A stretch of 64,000 nucleotides of DNA. Source: Streptacidiphilus sp. PB12-B1b. GTDB taxonomy: Bacteria; Actinomycetota; Actinomycetes; Streptomycetales; Streptomycetaceae. A model generated the notes under the pieces. The model made no database searches and was not told the origin of the DNA. It saw only the letters and a list, made by a program, of their open reading frames with translations. The stretch covers positions 6,324,001-6,388,000 of the forward strand of contig NZ_CP048405.1 of the NCBI RefSeq assembly GCF_014084125.1, given 5' to 3'. Made by a program: the position numbers and the translations under genes. Of this stretch, positions 9,379 through 17,939 are shown piece after piece (the stretch's first letter is position 1; each line of letters opens with the position of its first letter).

Positions 9379-9421
9379 GCGCCGAGGCTGCGGTAGCGGA
9401 TTGCTACCGCAGCCTCGGCGC
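9379..9421. terminator. Perfect 19-bp hairpin
   Basis: GCGCCGAGGCTGCGGTAGC (9379-9397) pairs perfectly with 9403-9421 across a 5-nt loop. It lies just past the stop of the small membrane-protein gene and faces the element end, so it probably blocks transcription in both directions at the boundary. Confidence 0.65.
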
Positions 9422-9434
9422 TCGAACAGGAGCC

Positions 9435-9716
9435 TCAGGTTCCGTCGTTGCTCTCCGCGGCGGTCGCCATCTCGGTCTTCACCTGCTCGACGATCGCGGA
9501 CCGGGCCCAGCGGATCACCCACCGCACGCCGTTCACCACCATGTGGATCATTCCGGCGACGGCGGCACCGGTGGCCGCCTTCGTGAGCTCCTCGTGCAGG
9601 CCAGAGCCCGGAGCGAAGTGGTTGGTCACGGAGTCCGCAATCGCCAGCATGCACACGCTGGCGTAGCCAACGCGGACCTGGTGGCCGCTCACCGTCTTGA
9701 ACATCTTGGTCGTCAT
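9435..9716 (-). CDS. Small protein with one hydrophobic helix, unknown function
   Basis: The 93-residue product starts MTTKMFKTVSGHQVRVGY. Small and hydrophobic residues make up SVCMLAIADSV and the AATGAAVAGMIHMVVNGV segment, after which it turns basic and charged. The second segment could be a membrane helix. The ATG at 9716 was chosen over the upstream frame start because upstream residues look non-coding. The ribosome-binding site is weak. It is isolated at the element's left end. A small toxin or accessory membrane protein is conceivable, but nothing shows it. Confidence 0.45.
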   Translation of the reverse strand: MTTKMFKTVSGHQVRVGYASVCMLAIADSVTNHFAPGSGLHEELTKAATGAAVAGMIHMVVNGVRWVIRWARSAIVEQVKTEMATAAESNDGT

Positions 9717-9856
9717 CTTGCCTTTACCCAGTAGATGTTGATGTTGTGTCAACCGCTTTGTGGCGCCCGGGGCAGGGGGTCTCTCCACGGTCAGGAGGAG
9801 CTTAGGAGCGATGACCATGGCCAGCGCCAGCCAAATGGCAGTAGTGTGAAGATCAT

Positions 9857-9934
9857 CACAGTCGGCAAACAGATCTAGCGCCTGCCACTAGAACCGTGGT
9901 AGGCGCTAACGATCTTCGATTGTGTCCGACTGTG
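9857..9934. repeat. Long nested inverted repeat in element 1
   Basis: Three stems nest around one centre: CACAGTCGG (9857-9865) with 9926-9934, AGATC (9871-9875) with 9911-9915, and TAGCGCCTGCCAC (9876-9888) with 9896-9908 (one mismatch). The arrangement suggests a folded RNA or a protein-binding cruciform. No gene is seen from here to the repeat array at 10176. Confidence 0.6.
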
Positions 9935-10175
9935 AGACCTGATCCCTTGCCCCGGGCGACTAACAGTCAGACCAGACAGGTAGGTACTGGGTGAACCCAC
10001 CTATCAGTTCGGCGCTTGCTTGCCCAAGAATTGAGGTTCAGCAAAAGCCAGTGCTGTGAGCATAGAAGCAAGGTTGCTTCACACGCAAGGCTTGGCCGCA
10101 TGTAGCTAGAACAGTAGAGCCCCCCTGACCAGGGAGGATGGCTTAGATTTGAATCACTTGGGGCGCATTGGGCCG

Positions 10176-11600
10176 TCGAGGAAGCATCAGCGAAGCCTTG
10201 ACAGGACGACGCCACGACGTCTCCCCCACCAGGGCTCTGACCTGCGGCTTTGCCGCAGCCACCAATCGCGGCAGCCCGCCATCGATGAAGCACCGAGGCT
10301 GCACCGATCTCTCTACAGAGAACAACGCATCGAAGCTGCAGAACCCTCGAAGCTACGAAGGATGCTTCGGCGACCTGGCAGCGCCTCCATCACAGCCCCC
10401 CTCGTAACACTGACCTGCACCTTCACACTGACCTGCACCTTCGCCTCGCATCCTCGAATCGCCACCCCAGACGACTCCCCCAATGCAAGACGACTCCCCC
10501 ATCGAAGGCCATCGAGGAAGCATCAGCGAAGCCTTGACAGGACGACGCCACGACGTCCCCCCACCAGGGCTCTGACCTGCGGCTTTGCCGCAGCCACCAA
10601 TCGCGGCAGCCCGCCATCGATGAAGCACCGAGGCTGCACCGATCTCTCTACAGAGAACAACGCATCGAAGCTGCAGAACCCTCGAAGCTACGAAGGATGC
10701 TTCGGCGACCTGGCAGCGCCTCCATCACAGCCCCCCTCGTAACACTGACCTGCACCTTCACACTGACCTGCACCTTCGCCTCGCATCCTCGAATCGCCAC
10801 CCCAGACGACTCCCCCAATGCAAGACGACTCCCCCATCGAAGGCCATCGAGGAAGCATCAGCGAAGCCTTGACAGGACGACGCCACGACGTCCCCCCACC
10901 AGGGCTCTGACCTGCGGCTTTGCCGCAGCCACCAATCGCGGCAGCCCGCCATCGATGAAGCACCGAGGCTGCACCGATCTCTCTACAGAGAACAACGCAT
11001 CGAAGCTGCAGAACCCTCGAAGCTACGAAGGATGCTTCGGCGACCTGGCAGCGCCTCCATCACAGCCCCCCTCGTAACACTGACCTGCACCTTCACACTG
11101 ACCTGCACCTTCGCCTCGCATCCTCGAATCGCCACCCCAGACGACTCCCCCAATGCAAGACGACTCCCCCATCAGCGAAGCCTTGACAGGACGACGCCAC
11201 GACGTCCCCCCACCAGGGCTCTGACCTGTGGCTTTGCCGCAGCCACCAATCGCGGCAGCCCGCCATCGATGAAGCACCGAGGCTGCACCGATCTCTCTAC
11301 AGAGAACAACGCATCGAAGCTGCAGAACCCTCGAAGCTACGAAGGATGCTTCGGCGACCTGGCAGCGCCTCCATCACAGCCCCCCTCGTAACACTGACCT
11401 GCACCTTCACACTGACCTGCACCTTCGCCTCGCATCCTCGAATCGCCACCCCAGACGACTCCCCCAATGCAAGACGACTCCCCCATCGAAGGCCATCGAG
11501 GAAGCATCAGCGAAGCCTTGACAGGACGACGCCACGACGTCCCCCCCACCAGGGCTCTGACCTGCGGCTTTGCCGCAGCCACCAATCGCGGCAGCCCGCC
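10176..11600. repeat. Tandem array of ~335-bp units (four units plus a partial fifth)
   Basis: Near-identical units begin at about 10176, 10512, 10847, 11171 and 11496. The fourth lacks 21 bp at its start, and the last stops after about 105 bp. Each unit holds a perfect CTGCGGC-TTT-GCCGCAG hairpin and a duplicated CACTGACCTGCACCTT motif. The unit length is not a multiple of three, so frames shift from copy to copy and no repeated protein is encoded. Near identity suggests recent amplification or gene conversion. The role is unknown: a structured RNA array, binding sites, or a passive expansion. Confidence 0.85.
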
Positions 11601-12095
11601 TCTAACGCTCGCAGCGAGATCTCGCTTCGCGCCGCAGACAGCCTTGAGGTCAGCCGGCATCGTTTCTCAGTCGTCAATTTAAGAACGCCGCACTCAGATG
11701 GGTGATGACAGCAGCTATGGGGTTGACGTACCAGGAGGAGAGCCTCGCCTCGGAGCTGCAAGACCTTCGGTCGGAGGCCCGTTGAGCTGGCCTGTTCCTG
11801 GGAGTGGACGCGTTCCATGTGCGGTCACGGGTGGCTGCCTCTCGACCACTCCCCCAGCGCATGGTGCTGGTGCTCAGCCAGTCGTTGAGTAACGGCCCCC
11901 TCGGACCCGGGAACTGAACAAGTGCGATGGCCAGTCAAAGTGGCAATCGGTCTCACGCGAGAGTTCAGCACGCAGCCCGAGGCGAGTAGCTCGACGCGCC
12001 CAGGTTGACCGGATAGGCCGTGGGGGCTCGATACCTGCTACTGGGTTCTGGCCGCATGTTGCAGTGGGCACCAGGGAGGCTGAATCAGGCGCACC
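11601..12095. other. Intergenic stretch upstream of the nuclease gene
   Basis: This stretch of about 495 bp holds a 12-bp palindrome GCGAGATCTCGC (11614-11625) just after the repeat array and no convincing gene. It probably contains the promoter of the nuclease gene. Confidence 0.4.
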
Positions 12096-12872
12096 ATGGT
12101 GCCCATGACCACCGATCCCGGCGAGGCACTGTTCGAGCGCTACCTGGACGCACGCGGCTACGAGATCCTTGACTACGAGCCCGACTTGGGCACGGCGAAG
12201 CGCCCCGACTACCTGGTTCGCGCCGATGGCCACGAGGTCGTCGTTGAGGTCAAGTCGTTCGACCCCCCGCCGGTGACGCCGGCTTCATCGCCGAGTGGCT
12301 TCGTCCCGATGCCGAAGCTCACCGCTGTACGGAGCAAGATCTCCACAGGCGCAAGCCAGCTCAAGGGCATCGCGCCCTACCCTCTTGTGGTCGTGCTCGC
12401 CAACCCCCGTATGTCTCCGGTACCCCTAGCGCCCGCCATGGTCATCGCGGCCATGTATGGAGACCAACAGGTCTCTTTCACGCAGAGTGCTGAGTTGACT
12501 TGGACGACAGGCCGTAACGGCCGGCTCCACGTCGACGAGCCGGACAACTCCGTTCGCGGTAGCCACCCCTACCTGAGCGCAGTCTGTGTACTGCGCGTCG
12601 CCCAGGCCGAGGACGCACGCATAGTTGCCTGGCTGCGAGGTGAATCCACCATTCGCCCCAACGTCCTCGCCGCATACGGCGACGGAACCCCGGACGCGGC
12701 ACCCGCGACAGCCGACGAAGTCGTGAGCCTGGACGTCTTCGAGACGGTCAGCAAAGCCGCCACCGCACTGCCCCGCGAGGTCTTCGCCGGCCCCAACGAC
12801 ACCCGCTGGGGCCCCACCGCTCCAGGGCGCTACGGTCCGATCGCGCCAGGCTCCACCCGCGGCACTCTGTAG
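12096..12872 (+). CDS. Putative PD-(D/E)XK-family nuclease
   Basis: The 258-residue protein has an N-terminal nuclease-like core: a helix with E10 and E14, then RPDYLVRADGHEVVVEVKSF carrying D38, E51 and K53, the spacing of a PD-(D/E)XK active site. The C-terminal ~200 residues match no family I recognise. ATG at 12096 or 12105 could be the start. A GGGAGG box lies about 20 nt upstream. It sits on an element beside a DUF4238 gene, so a restriction or antiphage role is plausible but inferred. Confidence 0.65.
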   Translation: MVPMTTDPGEALFERYLDARGYEILDYEPDLGTAKRPDYLVRADGHEVVVEVKSFDPPPVTPASSPSGFVPMPKLTAVRSKISTGASQLKGIAPYPLVVVLANPRMSPVPLAPAMVIAAMYGDQQVSFTQSAELTWTTGRNGRLHVDEPDNSVRGSHPYLSAVCVLRVAQAEDARIVAWLRGESTIRPNVLAAYGDGTPDAAPATADEVVSLDVFETVSKAATALPREVFAGPNDTRWGPTAPGRYGPIAPGSTRGTL

Positions 12873-12919
12873 GCCCCGCTTCGTAGCAGACCGCGCCCCA
12901 TACCGCCTGCGGCCCAACG

Positions 12920-12941
12920 GCCGGGGAATCAAGTCCCCGGC
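12920..12941 (+). terminator. Hairpin after the nuclease gene
   Basis: An 8-bp stem (GCCGGGGA at 12920-12927, complement at 12934-12941) with a 6-nt loop lies between the nuclease and DUF4238 genes. It is a weak candidate terminator. Confidence 0.4.
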
Positions 12942-12986
12942 TGTGGAGAGCCGGCAGCGCGGCTTCCCGACTGAGATTGAGAGCAG

Positions 12987-13820
12987 ATGTCCGGAAGAAA
13001 GCAGCACTACCTGCCCGCCGCGCTCATCGGTGGGTTTGGCGACAGCGCAGGCCGTGACCCACGCGATGCCGTAGTCGTCTGGAGGCGACGGAGGTGGGAG
13101 GGGCCACGGGAGGCCGCAGCCCAGTACATCGGCTGGCGTCCCGGAATGTACCGACTCAACGACCCGCCCCCCGGTGTCGACAAGGACGTGGTCGACAAGG
13201 TCTGGGAAACCGTTGAGCCCCACCTGCCCCACCTCGTCGAACGTCTCGCGGCCGGCCGGGAAACCGCCGAGGACCACAGCATGCTCATGGACTACGTCGC
13301 CATGGCTGGCGTGCGCCATCCCAACTTCGCCCAAGCGGTGAATCGCTGGCGTGCCGAACTTGGCATGCCCATCATCACCGGAGACGAGGTTCACGTGGCC
13401 CGGCTGGACGTCCTGACGCGCGGCCCCCAACTGGTCCGTGGATTCCGCTGGCGCGTCCTGCACACCTCCCCGGATGCGCCCCGTTTCATCCTCAACGACC
13501 TCAGCTGGACCTACATAGGCCAACAGGGCTGGGCCGGCCGAGGACTCTACTTCCCGCTGAGCGAGAGCGTCGCGCTCGTCGGATGGCTCAAGCGTGGCCT
13601 CACGGGAGGCTTCGACCACCAGGTTCTTCGTCCCAACTGGGTCCGCTGGCTCAACGCCGCGACCTGGACCGAAGCGCCCGAGTTCATTGTCGGGCACCCC
13701 GCCGACGCCCTGGATCTCGCCCAGCAGCGCACTGCGAAGCAAGTATCAGAGCGTGTCACTCTGGCCCGCGGCGCATTCCAGGACGTCGCTGGGCAGCGGT
13801 TCCTCTTCGACGAGGTCTAA
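12987..13820 (+). CDS. DUF4238 family protein
   Basis: The 277-residue protein opens with MSGRKQHYLPAALIGGF, the KxHYxPxxxLxxF-type start of DUF4238. Further typical features are the YRLNDPP segment, an all-helical middle, and a C-terminal FPLSESVALVGW strand region. DUF4238 proteins have no proven biochemical role and occur often on mobile or defence-rich islands. It follows the nuclease gene in the same direction after 114 bp and may be cotranscribed. Confidence 0.75.
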   Translation: MSGRKQHYLPAALIGGFGDSAGRDPRDAVVVWRRRRWEGPREAAAQYIGWRPGMYRLNDPPPGVDKDVVDKVWETVEPHLPHLVERLAAGRETAEDHSMLMDYVAMAGVRHPNFAQAVNRWRAELGMPIITGDEVHVARLDVLTRGPQLVRGFRWRVLHTSPDAPRFILNDLSWTYIGQQGWAGRGLYFPLSESVALVGWLKRGLTGGFDHQVLRPNWVRWLNAATWTEAPEFIVGHPADALDLAQQRTAKQVSERVTLARGAFQDVAGQRFLFDEV

Positions 13821-14196
13821 ATGAGAACCGACACATGCCCCCCCAGGGCGAAAGTGCCCAAAGTGCCCCAAGTGCCCGACTTTCCGGACTCGCTTCGCGA
13901 GATGGCCACAGGGGCTGGGGAGACGGGATTTTCGGAGCTCGGCCTGCAGCAGGGAGGGGTCGCACGCAGGCAGGGCCACACAGGATCAGCCGGGTGATAG
14001 CACCGTCGATGTGCATGGTGCACGGCGAAGCGAAGGAACCTTCCGGCCAATGGCCGGCAGGACTCCAGGCCAGCGGCCCGCCTCAGGGCCGGAGAGGACC
14101 AGAGCGTGGCGAACGTACCCCGTCTGCACTTCGTACGGCTCCAGCCCCATGACCGCTGCCCCGCATACCCTGGCGGCGGTCACGGCAAGGGACCTA
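13821..14196. other. Intergenic region between convergent genes, with short repeats
   Basis: This 376-bp gap has three tandem AAGTGCCC-type repeats (about 13851-13878) and palindromes such as CCGGCCAATGGCCGG near 14045. Convergent transcripts end here. No gene was supported. Confidence 0.4.
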
Positions 14197-15189
14197 TTAC
14201 GCCTCTTCGGGGGCCTTCCACTCGTGCGCCGTGCCCGAGTGCCAGACGCCTGGTGCTGGGCTGTTGATCGCCTGGTGGTCACTCCGCGCCTGGAGTGCGG
14301 ACTCCGCGCGGGCAGCTTGAATCGCCGCCTCAATAACGAAATGACGGCCGGACTCATACTCGGTCACGCCAAGCGCCTGCCTCTGAGCCTCGGTCAAATG
14401 GAAGGTGTATCGAGTCCCATTTTCCGAGTAGATCTGGCTAACCTTCGGGCAGATCACCTCGAATTTTGCATACTGACTGTAATCAATCCCCAGGGCCATG
14501 ATTCGCATGGCAGTCTGCATGCTGCCGACAGCCTGGAAAAGTGGACGCAGCGCTGTCGTCACGGGGTCCATCGAGGTAGCCAGGGGGCCGATGGTGGGCC
14601 CAAATCGGAACGGGTGGCTTCTATCGTAAGTATGGTACTCGCCATAGTGATTGACGAGCCCAGTGAATGCGATCATGAGTCCGGCCATTGCTGACGGCCA
14701 CTGTCCGGCATCGGCCTGTGCTTGAGTGTGCCGAAGAATCTTAGCGGTCTCAGGTTGCGTAACAAGATCAATCATGTCGATGCCCTCGAAACCAACACCG
14801 AAGACCATCGGAACAGCATCGGTAAAGAAGGTCACCGAGTCCGCGCGCGACTGTTCGATGGCACTTTTCGAGGGGATAGTTCCATGATGCTTGAACCCAA
14901 CGCGAAGGCTGTTCATCCGGTCCATAGGAGCCTTGCTGGGCAATGTGATGTTAGCTGTGCTGCCGGACTTGATTTCGCTCCAGTAGCCGAGGAAGGTGAC
15001 ATTCTTCGACAACGAGACCCCGAGGTGGTCCGCTGCCAGCCGAAGGAACTGTTCCACGGCGTCATGGAAGGACAGCACGGCGGTCGCGTTCAGGGGTTCG
15101 GGCTGGCGTGCCTGGGCCTGCCCCTGGTCAAAGAGGAACTTGACGAAGGCCAACCGCTCCATTTCAAGAGGGGTCATGGGTGTGGTCAC
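14197..15189 (-). CDS. HEPN-like helical protein, unknown function
   Basis: This is a 330-residue protein with a GTG start at 15189 and a GGAGA box. Residues 31-110 read like a HEPN domain: LNATAVLSFHDAVEQFLRLA, then MNSLRVGFKHHGTIPS, where R96 and H101 form an R-x4-H motif typical of HEPN ribonucleases. The rest is helical without a recognised family. HEPN proteins often act as RNases in toxin-antitoxin and abortive-infection systems. The same fold also occurs in inactive partners, so the activity is inferred. Confidence 0.55.
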   Translation of the reverse strand: MTTPMTPLEMERLAFVKFLFDQGQAQARQPEPLNATAVLSFHDAVEQFLRLAADHLGVSLSKNVTFLGYWSEIKSGSTANITLPSKAPMDRMNSLRVGFKHHGTIPSKSAIEQSRADSVTFFTDAVPMVFGVGFEGIDMIDLVTQPETAKILRHTQAQADAGQWPSAMAGLMIAFTGLVNHYGEYHTYDRSHPFRFGPTIGPLATSMDPVTTALRPLFQAVGSMQTAMRIMALGIDYSQYAKFEVICPKVSQIYSENGTRYTFHLTEAQRQALGVTEYESGRHFVIEAAIQAARAESALQARSDHQAINSPAPGVWHSGTAHEWKAPEEA

Positions 15190-15303
15190 CGGGTCTCCTT
15201 ACTGGGTTGGTAGGGGCAACTCCACTGCGCGCTGGAGAGGAGTTTGGTCCCCACCGGAACGGCTTGCGGGCTGGCTTTCAAACTTGGTGATCCAGTGTTC
15301 CCG

Positions 15304-15795
15304 TTATCGGCGACCTCGCGGGAGTGGGCGGTGCATCCGTCCAGTGGGGGCGGTTTTCAGCGGTGCTGAGTTGAGGGCGGTGACGCCCAGCGCGGCGTCA
15401 CGGGCGGCCCATGCCTCATCGCGTTCGGCGAGGGCTTCTGCCCGTTCCTGGGCCAGCTCCTGGGTCATGATCGCGTAGGTGTTGACCAGATCCGCGAGCT
15501 GTCGTTTCTCCTTGCGTGCCTTGGCCAGGTGTTCTCGTAGCTTGTCGACCTCGGTCTCAGCTCTTTTGATCGGCTCGCTCTTGTGCCCAACGGCCTTGAA
15601 CTCCGCCCGGTATTTGGCCATGAGCGTGTTCGGGTACTTGTGCGTCAGGAGCCAGCGTTTGACCTGGGCCTCCTGGGCGAGGTCGAGGATAGTGAGCTTG
15701 CCTGAGGAGTGGAGCGGGGTGCCAGCCAGTAGCCGGTCGGCGGCGGCCCGCAGCTTGACGCAAAGGTCATGTGGCGGATCTTGTTCAGCCTTCAC
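15304..15795 (-). CDS. Small coiled-coil protein of the recombinase cassette (TnpC-like)
   Basis: The 163-residue protein has a GTG at 15795 overlapping the upstream recombinase stop (GTGA) and a perfect AGGAGG box 6 nt before it. The middle is a long charged coiled coil (about residues 70-130, with ETEVDKLREHLAKARKEKR). In Tn554 the third gene, tnpC, is likewise small and coiled-coil and influences transposition. This protein also resembles DUF6262 proteins seen beside such integrases. The assignment rests on position and shape. Confidence 0.65.
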   Translation of the reverse strand: MKAEQDPPHDLCVKLRAAADRLLAGTPLHSSGKLTILDLAQEAQVKRWLLTHKYPNTLMAKYRAEFKAVGHKSEPIKRAETEVDKLREHLAKARKEKRQLADLVNTYAIMTQELAQERAEALAERDEAWAARDAALGVTALNSAPLKTAPTGRMHRPLPRGRR

Positions 15796-17939
15796 GTAGT
15801 GCCTCCTGGGTGCCCGCGCTCGTGCTCGTCGATGAGTTGCTCCAGGTAGGCCAGGCGGCGGCGCTCGCGGCCCCATCGGATCGGCGGGCTCACCTTGTCA
15901 GCTACCTTGTTCCGCAACTGGCTAGCCTCGGCCCGCAGCTCGGAGATGTTCTCTTCGGTGCGGCAGAGGTTGCCGCAGGCGGGATGGCAGCCCTCAGTGT
16001 CCGGCGTGACCCGTGCGTCGTCCAGGGAGGGTTCGAGCTCGCATCGCGCCGTCGCGGCCGTGAAAACACAGGTCATGCCCTTGCCGTGGTAAATCTGCAG
16101 CGAGGGGTTCGCCATCACGTGCCTTGCCTCCTTCCCGGTCCGTAGGACCCGTCCTGCGAACTTTCTCGCTCCTCCGCTCACCCTCGCCCGGTAGGCTCCT
16201 GCGGCTGGACCGCTGACGTGCTCGCCGGCTTTCAAGCGCCGGTCGGCATCCTGAAGATCATCGAGTTGGGTCAGCCACCGCTCGAAGGCGAGGTCATCTG
16301 GGAATCCTGACGCGTATGTGCCGGCATAGCCCTGAGTGATCTGGACCCGCAAATGCCCGTACTGGATCGCAGCGGCGACCATCCCGCGGGGGCGACGGCA
16401 GATGAACCAGGCCAGTGTGCGCCGCAGGCGTGAACCCGTCAGCCTCTGCGGATCGAGGGGGATTACGTCACTGCGGCCATGCCGGCTGCAGAAAGCGTTC
16501 ACCCAGTCGATGAAACCGTTCAGATCCTCGTTGATCGAAGCAAGTGTGCGGGCCTCTCCGCCCTCATGCTGGTCGCGCTCGTCCGCCACCAGCCAGACAG
16601 GGAACAGAGCCTCGGCGTCGTGAAGGCGTTCTTGAACGCCGATCGCCGTGGCGACAAGATCTGGAGCGATCCACGGCTCGTCGCGGAACTGCCCTTCGGG
16701 GATCTTGGCGCCGCTCTCGTCGCGGGCATTCTTCCACTTGCGGCCGTGGACCTCCCATAGCTTCGTCACCTTGTCCCGGCGCAGGCAGCCGCGTCGCAGG
16801 CTGACCGCTTCTCCGGGGCGACAGCCGGTGAGGTAGGCCAGGAGCAGGAAGCACGCAGTCGATAGCATGCGCACCAGCTTCTTAACGTCGGCATAGGCGA
16901 TGTTCTCCATCCAGGGCCCGCCGTCCAGAAGTCCCTTCGGACGGGCCGTCAGGAAGGCGCCATGAGCGATGGGAATGCCAGAGGTCAGGAACATGTCCCG
17001 ATAGGCGTGGTTCTTCTGCATCGCGGTTGGCGAGAGGTCGAGGAGCTTGGCGAGGAAGGGCCAGTCCGGCTCCCAGGTGCCGTCTCCTCGTTGCCTGCCT
17101 GGCAGGTCACGGCCTTCAGCGCGGAAGGATTCGATCAATGCGCCGACTTCCGGGGTCGCCCCGGCTTGACCTGGGACCCGGATCCGACGGTGCGGGCCAG
17201 GGCTGTAGCGGCCGGGCTTAAGGCCGAACAGCGGCCGGAACTCCTCCATGGCCGCGATGATGTCCTCGGCGAAGCCTTCGACGAAGCGGGCGGCCCACAA
17301 TACCGTCATCGTCATCGTGGTCTCCTGGATGCGGAGAGTAGAGTTCTCCCGATCCCGCTGGGACTGGCCCAGCAGAACCCGGGAGTCCTTTCCGCCCCAG
17401 GGCGGCATCTCGGGCAGCCGACCCTCAGGCGGCAGCAGGTCGCGGAAGGCCCACAGGCGGCGAACGGCCTGCAGCAGATCACAGCGGTTGCCATGACTGA
17501 TCTCCGCGTCCCGGACGCCGTCGAGGTAGTCTTCCAGGTCCTCCGGCGTTACCTCCATGATCAGGGTGAAGCCGTAGGTATCCATCCAGTCCAACAGCCC
17601 GCGCAGGAGGCGGAGCTGGGAGACCATCGTGTAGACGGCCAGCCTGCCGTTGATACTCGCCCGGCGCAGGATCGTCAGGCCCTCGTCGCAGTTCAGTTCC
17701 TGCCAGATGTAGATCTTGGCTATCTCGCGGAACCGTTCGGGCACCAGAGCAAAGTTGATGCTGACCGAGGACATGTGATCCTCAAGGATTCCCGGGCGCA
17801 GGTTCCAGCGCATGTCGCCGAACACCGACAGCGTCGAGAGATCCGTACCTTCGCGTAGCTGCCGGTTCAGCAGCACCACCGTGTCGGGGTCGGGCACGAC
17901 GACGTCTTTCGGCTCAACTGCGGCGTCTTCGATTGTCAT
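15792..17939 (-). CDS. Tyrosine recombinase C of element 1
   Basis: The 715-residue protein has an ATG at 17939 that overlaps the preceding stop (ATGA). The catalytic domain covers about residues 340-560: R374 in TGCRPGEAVS, R504 and R507 in SRLRRTLAWF (the first His of HxxR is Arg here), H529 in QYGHLRV, and the nucleophile candidate Y538 in QGYAG. A Cys-rich C-terminal segment (residues 620-660, CELEP then CHPACGNLC) may bind zinc. The last ~50 residues are helical. It probably works with the two recombinases upstream. Confidence 0.85.
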   Translation of the reverse strand: MTIEDAAVEPKDVVVPDPDTVVLLNRQLREGTDLSTLSVFGDMRWNLRPGILEDHMSSVSINFALVPERFREIAKIYIWQELNCDEGLTILRRASINGRLAVYTMVSQLRLLRGLLDWMDTYGFTLIMEVTPEDLEDYLDGVRDAEISHGNRCDLLQAVRRLWAFRDLLPPEGRLPEMPPWGGKDSRVLLGQSQRDRENSTLRIQETTMTMTVLWAARFVEGFAEDIIAAMEEFRPLFGLKPGRYSPGPHRRIRVPGQAGATPEVGALIESFRAEGRDLPGRQRGDGTWEPDWPFLAKLLDLSPTAMQKNHAYRDMFLTSGIPIAHGAFLTARPKGLLDGGPWMENIAYADVKKLVRMLSTACFLLLAYLTGCRPGEAVSLRRGCLRRDKVTKLWEVHGRKWKNARDESGAKIPEGQFRDEPWIAPDLVATAIGVQERLHDAEALFPVWLVADERDQHEGGEARTLASINEDLNGFIDWVNAFCSRHGRSDVIPLDPQRLTGSRLRRTLAWFICRRPRGMVAAAIQYGHLRVQITQGYAGTYASGFPDDLAFERWLTQLDDLQDADRRLKAGEHVSGPAAGAYRARVSGGARKFAGRVLRTGKEARHVMANPSLQIYHGKGMTCVFTAATARCELEPSLDDARVTPDTEGCHPACGNLCRTEENISELRAEASQLRNKVADKVSPPIRWGRERRRLAYLEQLIDEHERGHPGGTT

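Noticed and set aside
9967..10293. Leftward open frame at the start of the repeat array
   Set aside because: It runs through repeat sequence, has no ribosome-binding site and no recognisable protein features.
10176..11600. CRISPR array
   Set aside because: Repeats are hundreds of bp, contiguous, without unique spacers, and no cas gene is present.
10149..11705. Open frames within the 335-bp repeats read as repeated proteins
   Set aside because: The unit length is not a multiple of three, so each copy is read in a different frame, and both strands show equally good open frames.
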